Source of the DNA: an uncultured Bacteroidales bacterium
GTDB taxonomy: Bacteria > Bacteroidota > Bacteroidia > Bacteroidales > UBA932
Direction of reading: 5' to 3'
NCBI GenBank assembly: GCA_946402945.1
Contig: CAMIYB010000007.1
Coordinates: 1-50,210, forward strand
Length of the DNA stretch: 50,210 nucleotides
In this document: one piece after another, positions 24,685 to 32,596 of the stretch
Position numbering within the stretch: position 1 is the first letter of the stretch
How the letters are laid out: each line of letters begins with the position of its first letter
Notes under the pieces: model-generated
Told to the model about the DNA's origin: nothing
Databases searched by the model: none
What the model saw: the letters and a program-made list of their open reading frames with translations, nothing else
Position numbers and translations under genes: made by a program

Positions 24685-25636
24685 TTATTTCAGCAGACGG
24701 AGCGTATTGTCTTTCTGGTAGATGACGCGGCGGATACCCTGGTTGACCAGGCCGCCGTCCTGGCCTTCTTCGGCGAAATGGAAGTCGGACTGGAGCAGGC
24801 GTTCCGGGTCACGGGTGGCCAGGGCGCGGGTCCAGCGGTTGCCGAACTGATAGACCGAACGGATGAAGAAGGACGCGACGTCGTAGCCCTGGAAGGAGAA
24901 CTGCGTGGGCTCCGTGTTGTAGAGGGCACGGTAGGCCAGCAGGAAGCGGCGTACGCGCGGGTCGTCATAGTCGATGTGGTAGGAGAGGGCCGCGTGCATC
25001 GAGAGTTGGTGGAGGTTCTCCACTTCAATCGTGCTGAAGGAACGGATGCGGGCGGCGCTGTAGAGGATGACGTTCTGCTTGCGGTGCAGCAGCAGGCCCA
25101 GGTTGCGGACCACGTCGTGGACGAAGGCCTCGCTGTCGGATGTGACGATGATGCGGTTGCAGCCCGTCCCGGAGAGCGAGAGCAGGGAATTCAGCACGTT
25201 GCGGCCTTCCAGGATGCTGTAACTGAAGGAAGAGTGGCTCACGCCGTATTCTGTCAACAGGGAGTCGGTCAGTGCGGTCATCCCGGTATTTTTCGCCCCC
25301 TTTTCCGAAACGAGGATCACCTTGTCGCCCGGGGCGTTGTCCTCCTTGATCCAGCGGACCAGTTCTTCGTACTGGGCGTCATGGGGCGCCGGGGCATGGA
25401 TGATGGAGGAATGATCGGCGGCAAGGACGACGGCGCGGGGATCCAGCGGGGAGATGATGGGCGTGCCGGGAGCGTTGATCTCCAGCACTTTGCGAAGGTC
25501 GGGAACGGACACGGGACCGATCACCAGGTCGCTTTCGCGGAGGCGTTCCGCGGTCAGGGGCATCGCCCCGCCCGACATGTCATAGACGCTCAGGTCGGTG
25601 CTGATGCCTTCCTGGCCCAGGTCGCGGACGGCCAGC
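24685..25636. repeat. 952-bp direct repeat, right copy (inside the intact LysM gene)
   Basis: This is the 3' part of the intact LysM/binding gene, duplicated at 15729-16680. Substitutions relative to the left copy cluster at the gene's 3' end, next to the glycosidase block. Confidence 0.9.
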
Positions 25637-26346
25637 AGGAAGCCGGCGTAGAAGTCCATATAATTGTCACTGGGCTTGCCGGAAAGTCCGAAAGGCAGCA
25701 CCAGACTGGCCTTCACTTCTTTTTTCCGCGTGAAGATGGAAAGCAGGTCGTTCCCCGCATGGCTCCGCTCCGCGACCGTATCGGCGGGCGCCGCGGCCAT
25801 AGTGGTATCGACCACTACGGGTGCCGGCGGCAGGTCTTCCACGCTGACGCCCCCGCGCGGGATCTTGAGTTCCATCCGCGCCTTCAGTTTCTTGGAAGTC
25901 AGGCCGTTGAGTTGGATGATCGTCTCCGCGGGAACATCGTATTTGCGGGCGATGTCGGTGAGATTCTCGTACCAGCGGACGACGTGGATGAAATAGGGGA
26001 GTTCCCCTTCCGGGGACGGGCTTTCGGTTTCTTCACCGCCGGAGACGGCGGCAGGGGCCTCGACCGCGGGAATGAGGATGATGTCGTTGCGTTTCAAGCC
26101 ATCTTCCCGAAGATTCTTGTCGGGATTGGCCGCATAGATATCCTCCACCGTCACGCCATAGGCCCTGGCGATGGAAAACAGCGTCTGACGCTCCTGTACC
26201 ACGTGGGAGAGGTACACTTTGCCGTCCCGGCCCCGGACTTTGTCCCGGGACACGGTCACCGGCGTCTGCGTGTAATCCTGGGCGGAAATTCCCGCGCAGG
26301 GCAGCAGCAGAAGCGCCAGCAGCAGCGTCAGAAGCCTGCTTTTCAT
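24685..26346 (-). CDS. LysM and periplasmic-binding-domain protein (intact copy)
   Basis: A 553-residue secreted protein: signal (cleavage near GISAQ), first LysM at about 45-95 (LSHVVQERQTLFSIARAYGV), second LysM at about 118-165 (HVVRWYENLTDIARKYDV), a linker, and a periplasmic-binding-protein-like domain from about 210 (KASLVLPFGLSG, PGTPIISPLDP, KVILVSEKG, RIIVTSDSEAFVHDVV). LysM should hold it at peptidoglycan; the binding domain recalls ABC-type receptors but no transporter is nearby. The architecture is common in Bacteroidales and unassigned. It follows the OmpH gene by one base, so the two share an operon. The 3' part is duplicated near recN. Confidence 0.88.
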   Translation of the reverse strand: MKSRLLTLLLALLLLPCAGISAQDYTQTPVTVSRDKVRGRDGKVYLSHVVQERQTLFSIARAYGVTVEDIYAANPDKNLREDGLKRNDIILIPAVEAPAAVSGGEETESPSPEGELPYFIHVVRWYENLTDIARKYDVPAETIIQLNGLTSKKLKARMELKIPRGGVSVEDLPPAPVVVDTTMAAAPADTVAERSHAGNDLLSIFTRKKEVKASLVLPFGLSGKPSDNYMDFYAGFLLAVRDLGQEGISTDLSVYDMSGGAMPLTAERLRESDLVIGPVSVPDLRKVLEINAPGTPIISPLDPRAVVLAADHSSIIHAPAPHDAQYEELVRWIKEDNAPGDKVILVSEKGAKNTGMTALTDSLLTEYGVSHSSFSYSILEGRNVLNSLLSLSGTGCNRIIVTSDSEAFVHDVVRNLGLLLHRKQNVILYSAARIRSFSTIEVENLHQLSMHAALSYHIDYDDPRVRRFLLAYRALYNTEPTQFSFQGYDVASFFIRSVYQFGNRWTRALATRDPERLLQSDFHFAEEGQDGGLVNQGIRRVIYQKDNTLRLLK

Positions 26347-26347
26347 C

Positions 26348-26974
26348 TTACTTGTTCTCCTTGGCCTTGGTCTTGACGTATTCCTCGTTCAGACCGGCCA
26401 GCAGGACATCGGTGATGTCGAGGGCGGGGTCGCCGGCAACGACGGGGGCGGGGAGCACGTCACCCTGCGTGGTGAGGATGAGGGCATACTCCCAGGTTTC
26501 GTTCATTTTGTCGACGTATTTCTTGATGGCGTCGCCGATCTGGTTCATCATGACCGTCTGCTCCTCGGCGATTTCCTGCTCCTTTTTCTGGGCATAGTTC
26601 TGGAAATCAACCTGTTGCTGCTGGAGTTTCTGGGCCTGTACTTCGGCGGTGGAGCGGGTGATCAGCCCTTTGCTGATTTTCTCCTGGAGGTCGTTGCCTT
26701 CCTTCTGGAGTTTGTTGCCGCGGCGGTTGACTTCCTGCTGGATGCCCTGGACCTTGGACTCGACGGCGGAGCGGAGTTCATTGGCCATGTCATATTCACT
26801 CAGGACGCGGTCCAGGCTGAAATAGACGATGGAGCCCTTCTGGGCGACGGTCTCGACGCCTTCCACTGCGGGGGCTTCCTCCTTGCTGGCGGATCCTTCG
26901 GTGAGTTTGGCAATGCAGAGGGCGACTACGCCTGCGAGGGCGATGATGCTGAGAACGAGAGGTGTGTTTTTCAT
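26348..26974 (-). CDS. OmpH/Skp-family periplasmic chaperone (membrane-anchored)
   Basis: A 208-residue protein with an N-terminal hydrophobic helix (about 5-24) not followed by an evident cleavage site, so it is probably anchored. The rest is a long coiled coil rich in Gln, Lys and Glu (VESKVQGIQQEVNRRGNKLQ, QKLQQQQVDFQNYAQKKEQE), matching OmpH/Skp, which escorts unfolded outer-membrane proteins. The start at 26974 begins that helix. It is upstream of the LysM gene in an operon with its own promoter. A second OmpH gene follows bamA. The two products differ in N-terminus and length, so they are not redundant by sequence. Confidence 0.8.
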   Translation of the reverse strand: MKNTPLVLSIIALAGVVALCIAKLTEGSASKEEAPAVEGVETVAQKGSIVYFSLDRVLSEYDMANELRSAVESKVQGIQQEVNRRGNKLQKEGNDLQEKISKGLITRSTAEVQAQKLQQQQVDFQNYAQKKEQEIAEEQTVMMNQIGDAIKKYVDKMNETWEYALILTTQGDVLPAPVVAGDPALDITDVLLAGLNEEYVKTKAKENK

Positions 26975-27011
26975 TGTATGTACTTGTTGTTTGATTATCA
27001 CTTGATAAGTG

Positions 27012-27019
27012 CAAATATA
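27012..27019 (-). promoter_or_regulatory. -7 element (TATATTTG) of the OmpH-LysM operon
   Basis: The reverse complement of CAAATATA gives the Bacteroidota -7 consensus about 38 bases before the OmpH start. No convincing TTTG at -33 is visible. Confidence 0.4.
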
Positions 27020-27023
27020 CGAA

Positions 27024-27740
27024 TTAAATCCGAACCTTTGACAGATAGGCGCGGATAGTTTGCTCCATGCCCAGATAGAGGGCGTCGCTGATGAGGGCGT
27101 GTCCGATGGAGACCTCGTCGGTCCAGGGGATGGTCCGGACAAAAAAGGAGAGGTTCTCCAGGTTGAGGTCATGGCCTGCGTTCAGGCCCAGGCCGCAGTC
27201 ACGGGCCATGGCGGCCGTCAGGTAATAGGGGGAGATGGCGCGGGCCGGGTCGTCCCGGTAGCGGGCGGCATAGTCGGCCGTGTAGAGTTCCACGCGGTCC
27301 GCCCCGCAGTCGGCCGCCCCTTCGGCCATGCGCGGGTCGGGATCGACGAAGATGGACGTGCGGATGCCCAGCCCCTTGAAATGGGCGCAGATCTCCGTCA
27401 GGAAACTCCTGTTGGCGATGGTGTCCCAGCCGGCGTTGGAGGTGATGGCGTCGTGGGCGTCGGGGACGAGGGTCACCTGTTCGGGCCGAACCTCGCTCAC
27501 CAGGTCCACGAAAGAGGGGATGGGATTGCCTTCGATGTTGAATTCGGTCGTGACCAGCGGCCGGAGCGTCCGCACGTCGCTGTAGCGGATGTGGCGCTCG
27601 TCGGGCCGGGGATGGACGGTGATGCCCTCCGCGCCGAAGGCCTGGCAGCGGACGGCCGCTTCTTCCACGGAAGGGAGATTGCCGCCGCGGGAATTGCGCA
27701 GGGTGGCGATTTTATTGATGTTTACGCTCAGTCGGGTCAT
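27024..27740 (-). CDS. pdxJ: Pyridoxine 5'-phosphate synthase
   Basis: A 238-residue TIM-barrel enzyme that condenses 1-deoxy-D-xylulose 5-phosphate with 3-amino-2-oxopropyl phosphate to pyridoxine phosphate, the last step of the DXP-dependent vitamin B6 route. Family marks are LSVNINKIATLRNSRGG at the start, GITVHPRPDERHI near 40, NIEGNPI near 70, VTLVPDAHDAITSNAGWD near 95 and LGLNAGHDLNLENL near 190. Length is normal (about 240). It is divergent from nadK across a 90-base AT-rich gap. Confidence 0.96.
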   Translation of the reverse strand: MTRLSVNINKIATLRNSRGGNLPSVEEAAVRCQAFGAEGITVHPRPDERHIRYSDVRTLRPLVTTEFNIEGNPIPSFVDLVSEVRPEQVTLVPDAHDAITSNAGWDTIANRSFLTEICAHFKGLGIRTSIFVDPDPRMAEGAADCGADRVELYTADYAARYRDDPARAISPYYLTAAMARDCGLGLNAGHDLNLENLSFFVRTIPWTDEVSIGHALISDALYLGMEQTIRAYLSKVRI

Positions 27741-27830
27741 CGGCGGAAGGCTTTAACGGAACAAAAATAAGCATAATTGTGCAATAATTGCGAATTTAGT
27801 CTTAAATTTGAACACTGCAAAAATCTGCCC

Positions 27831-28640
27831 ATGAAGATCGGCGTATTCACAAAAAAAGACTCTCTCCGCCGGGATCCCCGTCTGGAGACGCTCCTGCAGC
27901 GGCTCTCCGCGGCCGGCCACGAATTATATTCCATCGTCGAAAGGAGCGACCTGGCTCCCGGCACGGACATGGTCCTGTCCGTCGGCGGCGACGGCACCTT
28001 CCTGTCCGCCTCCAAACGGGTGGCGGACAGCCTCGTCCCCATCCTCGGGGTCAATTTCGGCAGGCTGGGCTTCCTTTCGGAATACAGCCCCGACGAGGTG
28101 GCCGACGCCCTGGAAAAGGGAGACTGGACCCTCGAAAACCGTACCCTCCTTCAGGCTGAACTGAAAGGGGCCGACATCTGGCCCTATGCCCTCAACGAAG
28201 TCACGGTCCATCGTCGCGGCGCCGCCGTCCTCGGCATCCGCGTGAGCGTGGACGGAAACCAGTTGCCCACCTACTGGGCCGACGGCCTGGTGGTCGCCAC
28301 CAGTTCGGGTTCCACGGCCTATTCCCTGAGCGTCGGAGGCCCGATCTGCATGCCTGACGCCCGTGTGCTGATCATCGCGCCGATCGCCCCGCACAACCTC
28401 AATGTCCGCCCGCTGGTCGTCCCCGACACCAGCCGCATCGGCATCTGTGTGGAGAGCCGCGACCCGCAGGTGACGGTCACCGTGGACAACCGCACCGTGG
28501 AGGTCCCCAGCGGGACCCGTCTGGAAGTTTCTATGGCACAGTTTTCGCTGAGGAGGGTCCGGCTGTCCGCCTCCAACTTCGTGAGCGCGCTGACAGGCAA
28601 GCTCTTCTGGGGCGAAGATATCCGAAACACGACGGTTTAA
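27831..28640 (+). CDS. nadK: NAD kinase
   Basis: A 269-residue enzyme that makes NADP from NAD. It has the diacylglycerol-kinase-like GGDGT motif (52-56), the NFGRLGFLSE stretch near 80, the NEVTVHR motif, SSGSTAYSLSVGGP near 163 for nucleotide binding, and a C-terminal beta domain with APHNLNVRPLVVP. The start at 27831 (MKIGVFTK) begins the first strand; an in-frame ATG 54 bases upstream would add an uncharacteristic Cys-rich extension. uppS starts 7 bases after its stop, so nadK and uppS form an operon leading into bamA. Confidence 0.96.
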   Translation: MKIGVFTKKDSLRRDPRLETLLQRLSAAGHELYSIVERSDLAPGTDMVLSVGGDGTFLSASKRVADSLVPILGVNFGRLGFLSEYSPDEVADALEKGDWTLENRTLLQAELKGADIWPYALNEVTVHRRGAAVLGIRVSVDGNQLPTYWADGLVVATSSGSTAYSLSVGGPICMPDARVLIIAPIAPHNLNVRPLVVPDTSRIGICVESRDPQVTVTVDNRTVEVPSGTRLEVSMAQFSLRRVRLSASNFVSALTGKLFWGEDIRNTTV

Positions 28641-28647
28641 GGAATTT

Positions 28648-29343
28648 ATGGACAAACCCAAGCATGTGTCCATCATCATGGACGGAAACGGCCGCTGGGC
28701 CCGCGAACGCGGACGGGAACGGGTCTATGGCCATCTGAACGGCGCCGACAGCGTCCGTGCGGTCATCGAGGCCGCGGCCGAAGAAGGCATTCCCTATCTT
28801 TCGCTTTACGCTTTTTCGGAAGAGAACTGGAACCGTCCCGCCGAGGAGGTTTCCTATCTGATGTCGATGATGAACAAACTCATCATCCAGGAAAAACCCA
28901 CCTTCATCAAGAACGGCATCCGATGCCGCGTGCTGGGCAATCTGGGACGCCTCAGCTCCGACCTGCAGCAGGCCGTTTCCCGGCTGGAGGAGGATACCGC
29001 GGGCGGCACCCGCCTGACGGTCATCATCTTCCTGAGTTACAGCGGGAAATGGGATATCTTCCAGGCCGCCCGCCGCATGGCCGCCGACCTGGCCGCACAT
29101 CCGGACAAGCAGGTGGAAATCAAGGATTTCGACCAATATCTCGTGACCGCCGGCGTGCCGGATCCCGACCTGATCATCCGCACTTCCGGTGAGCAGCGCA
29201 TCAGCAACTACCTGCTCTGGCAGGGCGCCTATTCCGAGTTCTATTTTACCGACCTGTGCTGGCCCGATTTCCGGAAGGATGCCTTCCGGGCGGCCCTGGC
29301 CGATTATGCCGGACGGGACCGGCGATACGGGAAAGTGAAATAA
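28648..29343 (+). CDS. uppS: Isoprenyl transferase (undecaprenyl diphosphate synthase)
   Basis: A 231-residue cis-prenyltransferase that extends farnesyl diphosphate with isopentenyl units to the C55 lipid carrier for peptidoglycan and O-antigen. Motifs: IIMDGNGRWARERG with catalytic Asp12, YLSLYAFSEENWNRP near 50, and PDLIIRTSGEQRISNYLLWQ near 170, a hallmark of the family, followed by EFYFTDLCWPDF. It lies between nadK and bamA, an order usual in Bacteroidota, tying lipid carrier and outer-membrane assembly together. Confidence 0.96.
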   Translation: MDKPKHVSIIMDGNGRWARERGRERVYGHLNGADSVRAVIEAAAEEGIPYLSLYAFSEENWNRPAEEVSYLMSMMNKLIIQEKPTFIKNGIRCRVLGNLGRLSSDLQQAVSRLEEDTAGGTRLTVIIFLSYSGKWDIFQAARRMAADLAAHPDKQVEIKDFDQYLVTAGVPDPDLIIRTSGEQRISNYLLWQGAYSEFYFTDLCWPDFRKDAFRAALADYAGRDRRYGKVK

Positions 29344-29349
29344 TTTTAT

Positions 29350-29357
29350 TATCTTTG
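29350..29357 (+). promoter_or_regulatory. -7 element (TATCTTTG) before bamA
   Basis: TATCTTTG begins six bases after the uppS stop and about 20 bases before the bamA ATG. No clear TTTG at -33, so it may be a weak internal promoter that adds bamA-OmpH transcripts to the operon. Confidence 0.45.
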
Positions 29358-29377
29358 CAGGATATTACGTGACAGGA

Positions 29378-31966
29378 ATGAAAATCGGACGGATTTTACT
29401 TGCGCTCTCGCTGCTTCTCGGTGGCCCCGGGGCTTTCGCCCAGGTCCCCGTGGACTATGCGCGTCCGCAGAAATACCTTGTCGGCGGGGTGAAGGTGGAA
29501 GGCAATACCTATCTGTCCGACGACCAGATCATCCAACTCTCCGGGCTTCAGAAGGGGATGGAGGTGACGGTGCCCGGCGACCAGGTGTCCGCGATTGTCA
29601 ACCGCCTGTGGATGCAGCGCTATTTCCAGGACGTCGCCATCAGCATCGATTCCCTGTCCGCCGCCCGCGACAGCGCCTTTTTCCGGATTTCCATCAAAGA
29701 ACGTCCCCGCGTGTCGGCCTGGACTTTCTCCGGGGTGAAGAGCGGCGAGAAAAAAGACCTGGAGGAACGCCTGAAGATCGGCCGCAGCGACGGTCTGCGC
29801 CGGGGCGGCGAATACTCCGAATACGTGGCCAAGACCTCTTCCGGCATCATATCCCGCTACTATAAGGAGAAAGGTTTCCTCGACGTGAAGGTGACGCCGC
29901 AGGTGCGCAAGGATACCATCGTCAAGAACGCCATCCGCGTCAATTTCAATATCGACCGCGGCGAGAAGGTCCGCATCCGCGACATCAACTTCATCGGCCG
30001 CACCAGCGACCTGAGCGAGTTCAAACTGGCCCGCTCCATGAAGAAGACCAAGTCGCGCAAACTGTACAACTTCTTCTCCAGCAAGAAATTCAGCGAGAAG
30101 GAGTATCCCAACGACAAGAAGGGCCTCATCAGCGCTTTCAACGAAGCCGGCTACCGTGACGCCCGCCTGGTCAGCGACTCCATCTATTATGTGGAGCCCG
30201 GCCGCCTGGGCATCGACCTGAAGGTGGACCCCGGCAAGAAATACTATTTCCGCAACATCACCTGGACGGGCAACTCGGTCTATACGGCCGAACAGCTCTC
30301 CCGCATCCTCCAGATCAAGAAGGGCGACGTCTATGACATGGTGACCATGCGCAAGCGGCTGGAGGGCGGCGGCAAGCAGAACGAGGAGGACGTCTCGAAG
30401 ATCTACCGCGACAACGGCTACCTCTTCTTCCACATCACCCCCGTGGAAGTCAACATCCAGGGCGACTCCGTCGATGTGGAGATGCGCATCATCGAAGGCA
30501 AGCAGGCCACGCTCAACAACATCATCATCAACGGCAACACCCTGACCAACGAGCGGGTGGTGCGCCGTCAGGTGTTTACGCGACCGGGCTACCTCTTCCG
30601 CCAGACCGAGTTCGAACGTTCCATCCGTGAAATCGCCTCCCTGGGCCAGTTCGACCCGGAATCCATCATGGATCCCAGCACCGGCTGGAGCATCATCCCG
30701 GACCAGAATGCCAACACGGTCGATATCGTCTATAACGTGACCGAGAAGCCTTCCAGCCAGTTGGAACTCTCCGGCGGCTGGGGCGGCCGTACCTTCGTCG
30801 CCACGGCCGGCGTGAGTTTCAACAACTTCTCCACGCGCCGTTTCTTCGAGAAGGGCGCCTGGCGTCCGGTCCCGCTGGGCGACGCGCAGAACCTCGCCTT
30901 CCGTTTTCAGACCAGCGGTACCTACTACACGGCCGTCTCGGCCAGTTTCTCCGAGCCCTGGCTCTTCGGCAAGAAGCCTACCTCGCTCAGCCTTTCGGCC
31001 TATTATACCCGCCAGACCAATTCCTACCTGGCCTGGAACATCCTGAGCAACGACAAGCAGATGGAGGTGTTCGGCTTCTCCGCCGGACTGGGCAACCGCC
31101 TCAAGTGGCCGGACAACTATTTCGTCCTCTACAACCAGCTCTCCTGGCAGACCTACAAACTGACCAACTGGTACTCCAACTACTTCATCTTCGACGACGG
31201 TATCGCCCACAACCTGAGTTATACCATCAGCCTGAGCCGCAATTCCACCGACCAGCAGATCTATCCGCGTGTGGGTGAGGACATTTCCATGTCCCTGTCG
31301 CTGACCCCGCCCTACTCCCTCTTCCGGAAGTTCGACTACGATGCGGACGGCAATCAGGTGCCCGTGGCCAGTTGGCGCGACATCGATTATGAGAAATGGA
31401 CCGCCCGCCAGCGCTACAAATGGATCGAGTACCACAAGTGGTCCTTCAAGGCCAACTTCTACCAGAAGATTATCGGCGACCTGGTCCTGCGTACCCGCCT
31501 GCAGTTCGGTTACCTGGGCTACTACAACAAGAACTGGGGCTATTCTCCTTTCGAGGGCTTCTGGGTCGGCGGCGACGGCATGTCGGGCTACAACACCTAT
31601 GGAACCGAGGTGATTTCGCTGCGCGGCTACGAGAACTATTCCCTCACCCCGACCTCCAACTCGAAGTACAATACCAACGGCTACGCCTATGCGGGCAACG
31701 TCTATGACAAGTTCACCCTCGAACTCCGCTACCCGATCGTGCTCCAGCCGCAGTCCACGATTTTCGCCCTCGTCTTCCTGGAAGGCGGTAACTGCTGGAG
31801 CGACATCAAGGACTTCAATCCGTTCCAGATCAAGCGCTCGGCCGGTGTGGGCGTGCGCGTATTCCTCCCGATGATCGGCCTGCTGGGTATCGACTGGGGC
31901 TATGGCTTCGACGATCCCGTGCACGGCGGCAGCCAGTTCCATTTCCTCATCGGTCAGGAGTTTTAG
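29378..31966 (+). CDS. bamA: Outer membrane protein assembly factor BamA
   Basis: An 862-residue Omp85 protein, the insertase of the BAM complex. A signal peptide (MKIGRILLALSLLLGGPGAF) leads into tandem POTRA domains: one begins KYLVGGVKVEGNTYLSDDQI, and later ones contain VRIRDINFIG, YYFRNITWTGNSVYTAEQL and ATLNNIIINGNTLTNERVV. The C-terminal half, from about 450, is a 16-stranded barrel with the VEVSGGWGGR-like ELSGGWGGRTFVA entry strand and a terminal FHFLIGQEF ending in Phe. GTG 29369 is an alternative start three codons upstream; ATG 29378 fits the signal better. Downstream OmpH is its functional partner. Confidence 0.95.
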   Translation: MKIGRILLALSLLLGGPGAFAQVPVDYARPQKYLVGGVKVEGNTYLSDDQIIQLSGLQKGMEVTVPGDQVSAIVNRLWMQRYFQDVAISIDSLSAARDSAFFRISIKERPRVSAWTFSGVKSGEKKDLEERLKIGRSDGLRRGGEYSEYVAKTSSGIISRYYKEKGFLDVKVTPQVRKDTIVKNAIRVNFNIDRGEKVRIRDINFIGRTSDLSEFKLARSMKKTKSRKLYNFFSSKKFSEKEYPNDKKGLISAFNEAGYRDARLVSDSIYYVEPGRLGIDLKVDPGKKYYFRNITWTGNSVYTAEQLSRILQIKKGDVYDMVTMRKRLEGGGKQNEEDVSKIYRDNGYLFFHITPVEVNIQGDSVDVEMRIIEGKQATLNNIIINGNTLTNERVVRRQVFTRPGYLFRQTEFERSIREIASLGQFDPESIMDPSTGWSIIPDQNANTVDIVYNVTEKPSSQLELSGGWGGRTFVATAGVSFNNFSTRRFFEKGAWRPVPLGDAQNLAFRFQTSGTYYTAVSASFSEPWLFGKKPTSLSLSAYYTRQTNSYLAWNILSNDKQMEVFGFSAGLGNRLKWPDNYFVLYNQLSWQTYKLTNWYSNYFIFDDGIAHNLSYTISLSRNSTDQQIYPRVGEDISMSLSLTPPYSLFRKFDYDADGNQVPVASWRDIDYEKWTARQRYKWIEYHKWSFKANFYQKIIGDLVLRTRLQFGYLGYYNKNWGYSPFEGFWVGGDGMSGYNTYGTEVISLRGYENYSLTPTSNSKYNTNGYAYAGNVYDKFTLELRYPIVLQPQSTIFALVFLEGGNCWSDIKDFNPFQIKRSAGVGVRVFLPMIGLLGIDWGYGFDDPVHGGSQFHFLIGQEF

Positions 31967-32019
31967 GCATACAGTTTGATAGTTAACCCCGACGGAACAG
32001 AAACAAAACAACAAAAGAT

Positions 32020-32586
32020 ATGAAAAAATTAATTCTCCTGGCCGCTGCGGCCGCCATGACCCTTTCCGCCTCCGCGCAGACCCTCAAGTTTGCGCACGTG
32101 AACTTTACGGAACTTGTCACGCTCGCCCCCGAGGCCGACGAGGCCCGCAAGGTGATGAACGCTTCCCAGAAAGAAGCTGAAGAGACCTTCCAAGGCATGT
32201 ATGAGGAATACCAGACCAAGGTGACCCAGTATCAGCAGAAAGCCGAATCCTGGACGCCTGCCGTCCGCCAGAGCAAAGAGAAGGAACTCTCCGACTTCCA
32301 GAGCCGTATCCAGGAGTTCCAGCAGAACATTCAGCAGGAACTCCAGCAGCAACAGCAGCAGCTGATGGGCCCGATCCAGGAAAAAGCCATGAAGGCGGTC
32401 GAGCAACTCGCCAAGGAAGGCGGTTACATCTACGTCTTCGATCGTTCCCAGGTGCTTTATTTCGACCCGGCCCAGAGCACGGACCTCACGCCGGCCGCCC
32501 GCAAAGCCATGAACATTCCTGAGAGCCGGACGCTCGAGAGCCTCCAGGCGGAACTTCAGGCCCAAGCCCAGGCACAGCAACAATAA
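32020..32586 (+). CDS. OmpH/Skp-family periplasmic chaperone
   Basis: A 188-residue protein with a cleavable signal (ending SASAQ), then LKFAHVNFTELVTLAPEADEA, the typical OmpH N-terminal strand and helix, and a long coiled coil containing a Gln-rich stretch (QQELQQQQQQLMGP). The end, YIYVFDRSQVLYFDP, matches the beta-strand return of Skp. It should hold unfolded outer-membrane proteins for BamA, whose gene lies 53 bases upstream. This is the canonical bamA-linked copy; the one at 26348 is the second. Confidence 0.9.
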   Translation: MKKLILLAAAAAMTLSASAQTLKFAHVNFTELVTLAPEADEARKVMNASQKEAEETFQGMYEEYQTKVTQYQQKAESWTPAVRQSKEKELSDFQSRIQEFQQNIQQELQQQQQQLMGPIQEKAMKAVEQLAKEGGYIYVFDRSQVLYFDPAQSTDLTPAARKAMNIPESRTLESLQAELQAQAQAQQQ

Positions 32587-32596
32587 ACTTGTAAGA

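Noticed and set aside
24778..26376. Long plus-strand frame across the LysM gene, and its shorter twin at 15822-16724
   Set aside because: Both are antisense shadows of the LysM gene and its duplicate.
29396..32014. An 872-codon open frame antisense to bamA
   Set aside because: The plus strand clearly encodes BamA; the antisense product is repetitive Val/Gly/Asp/Glu sequence with no family pattern.
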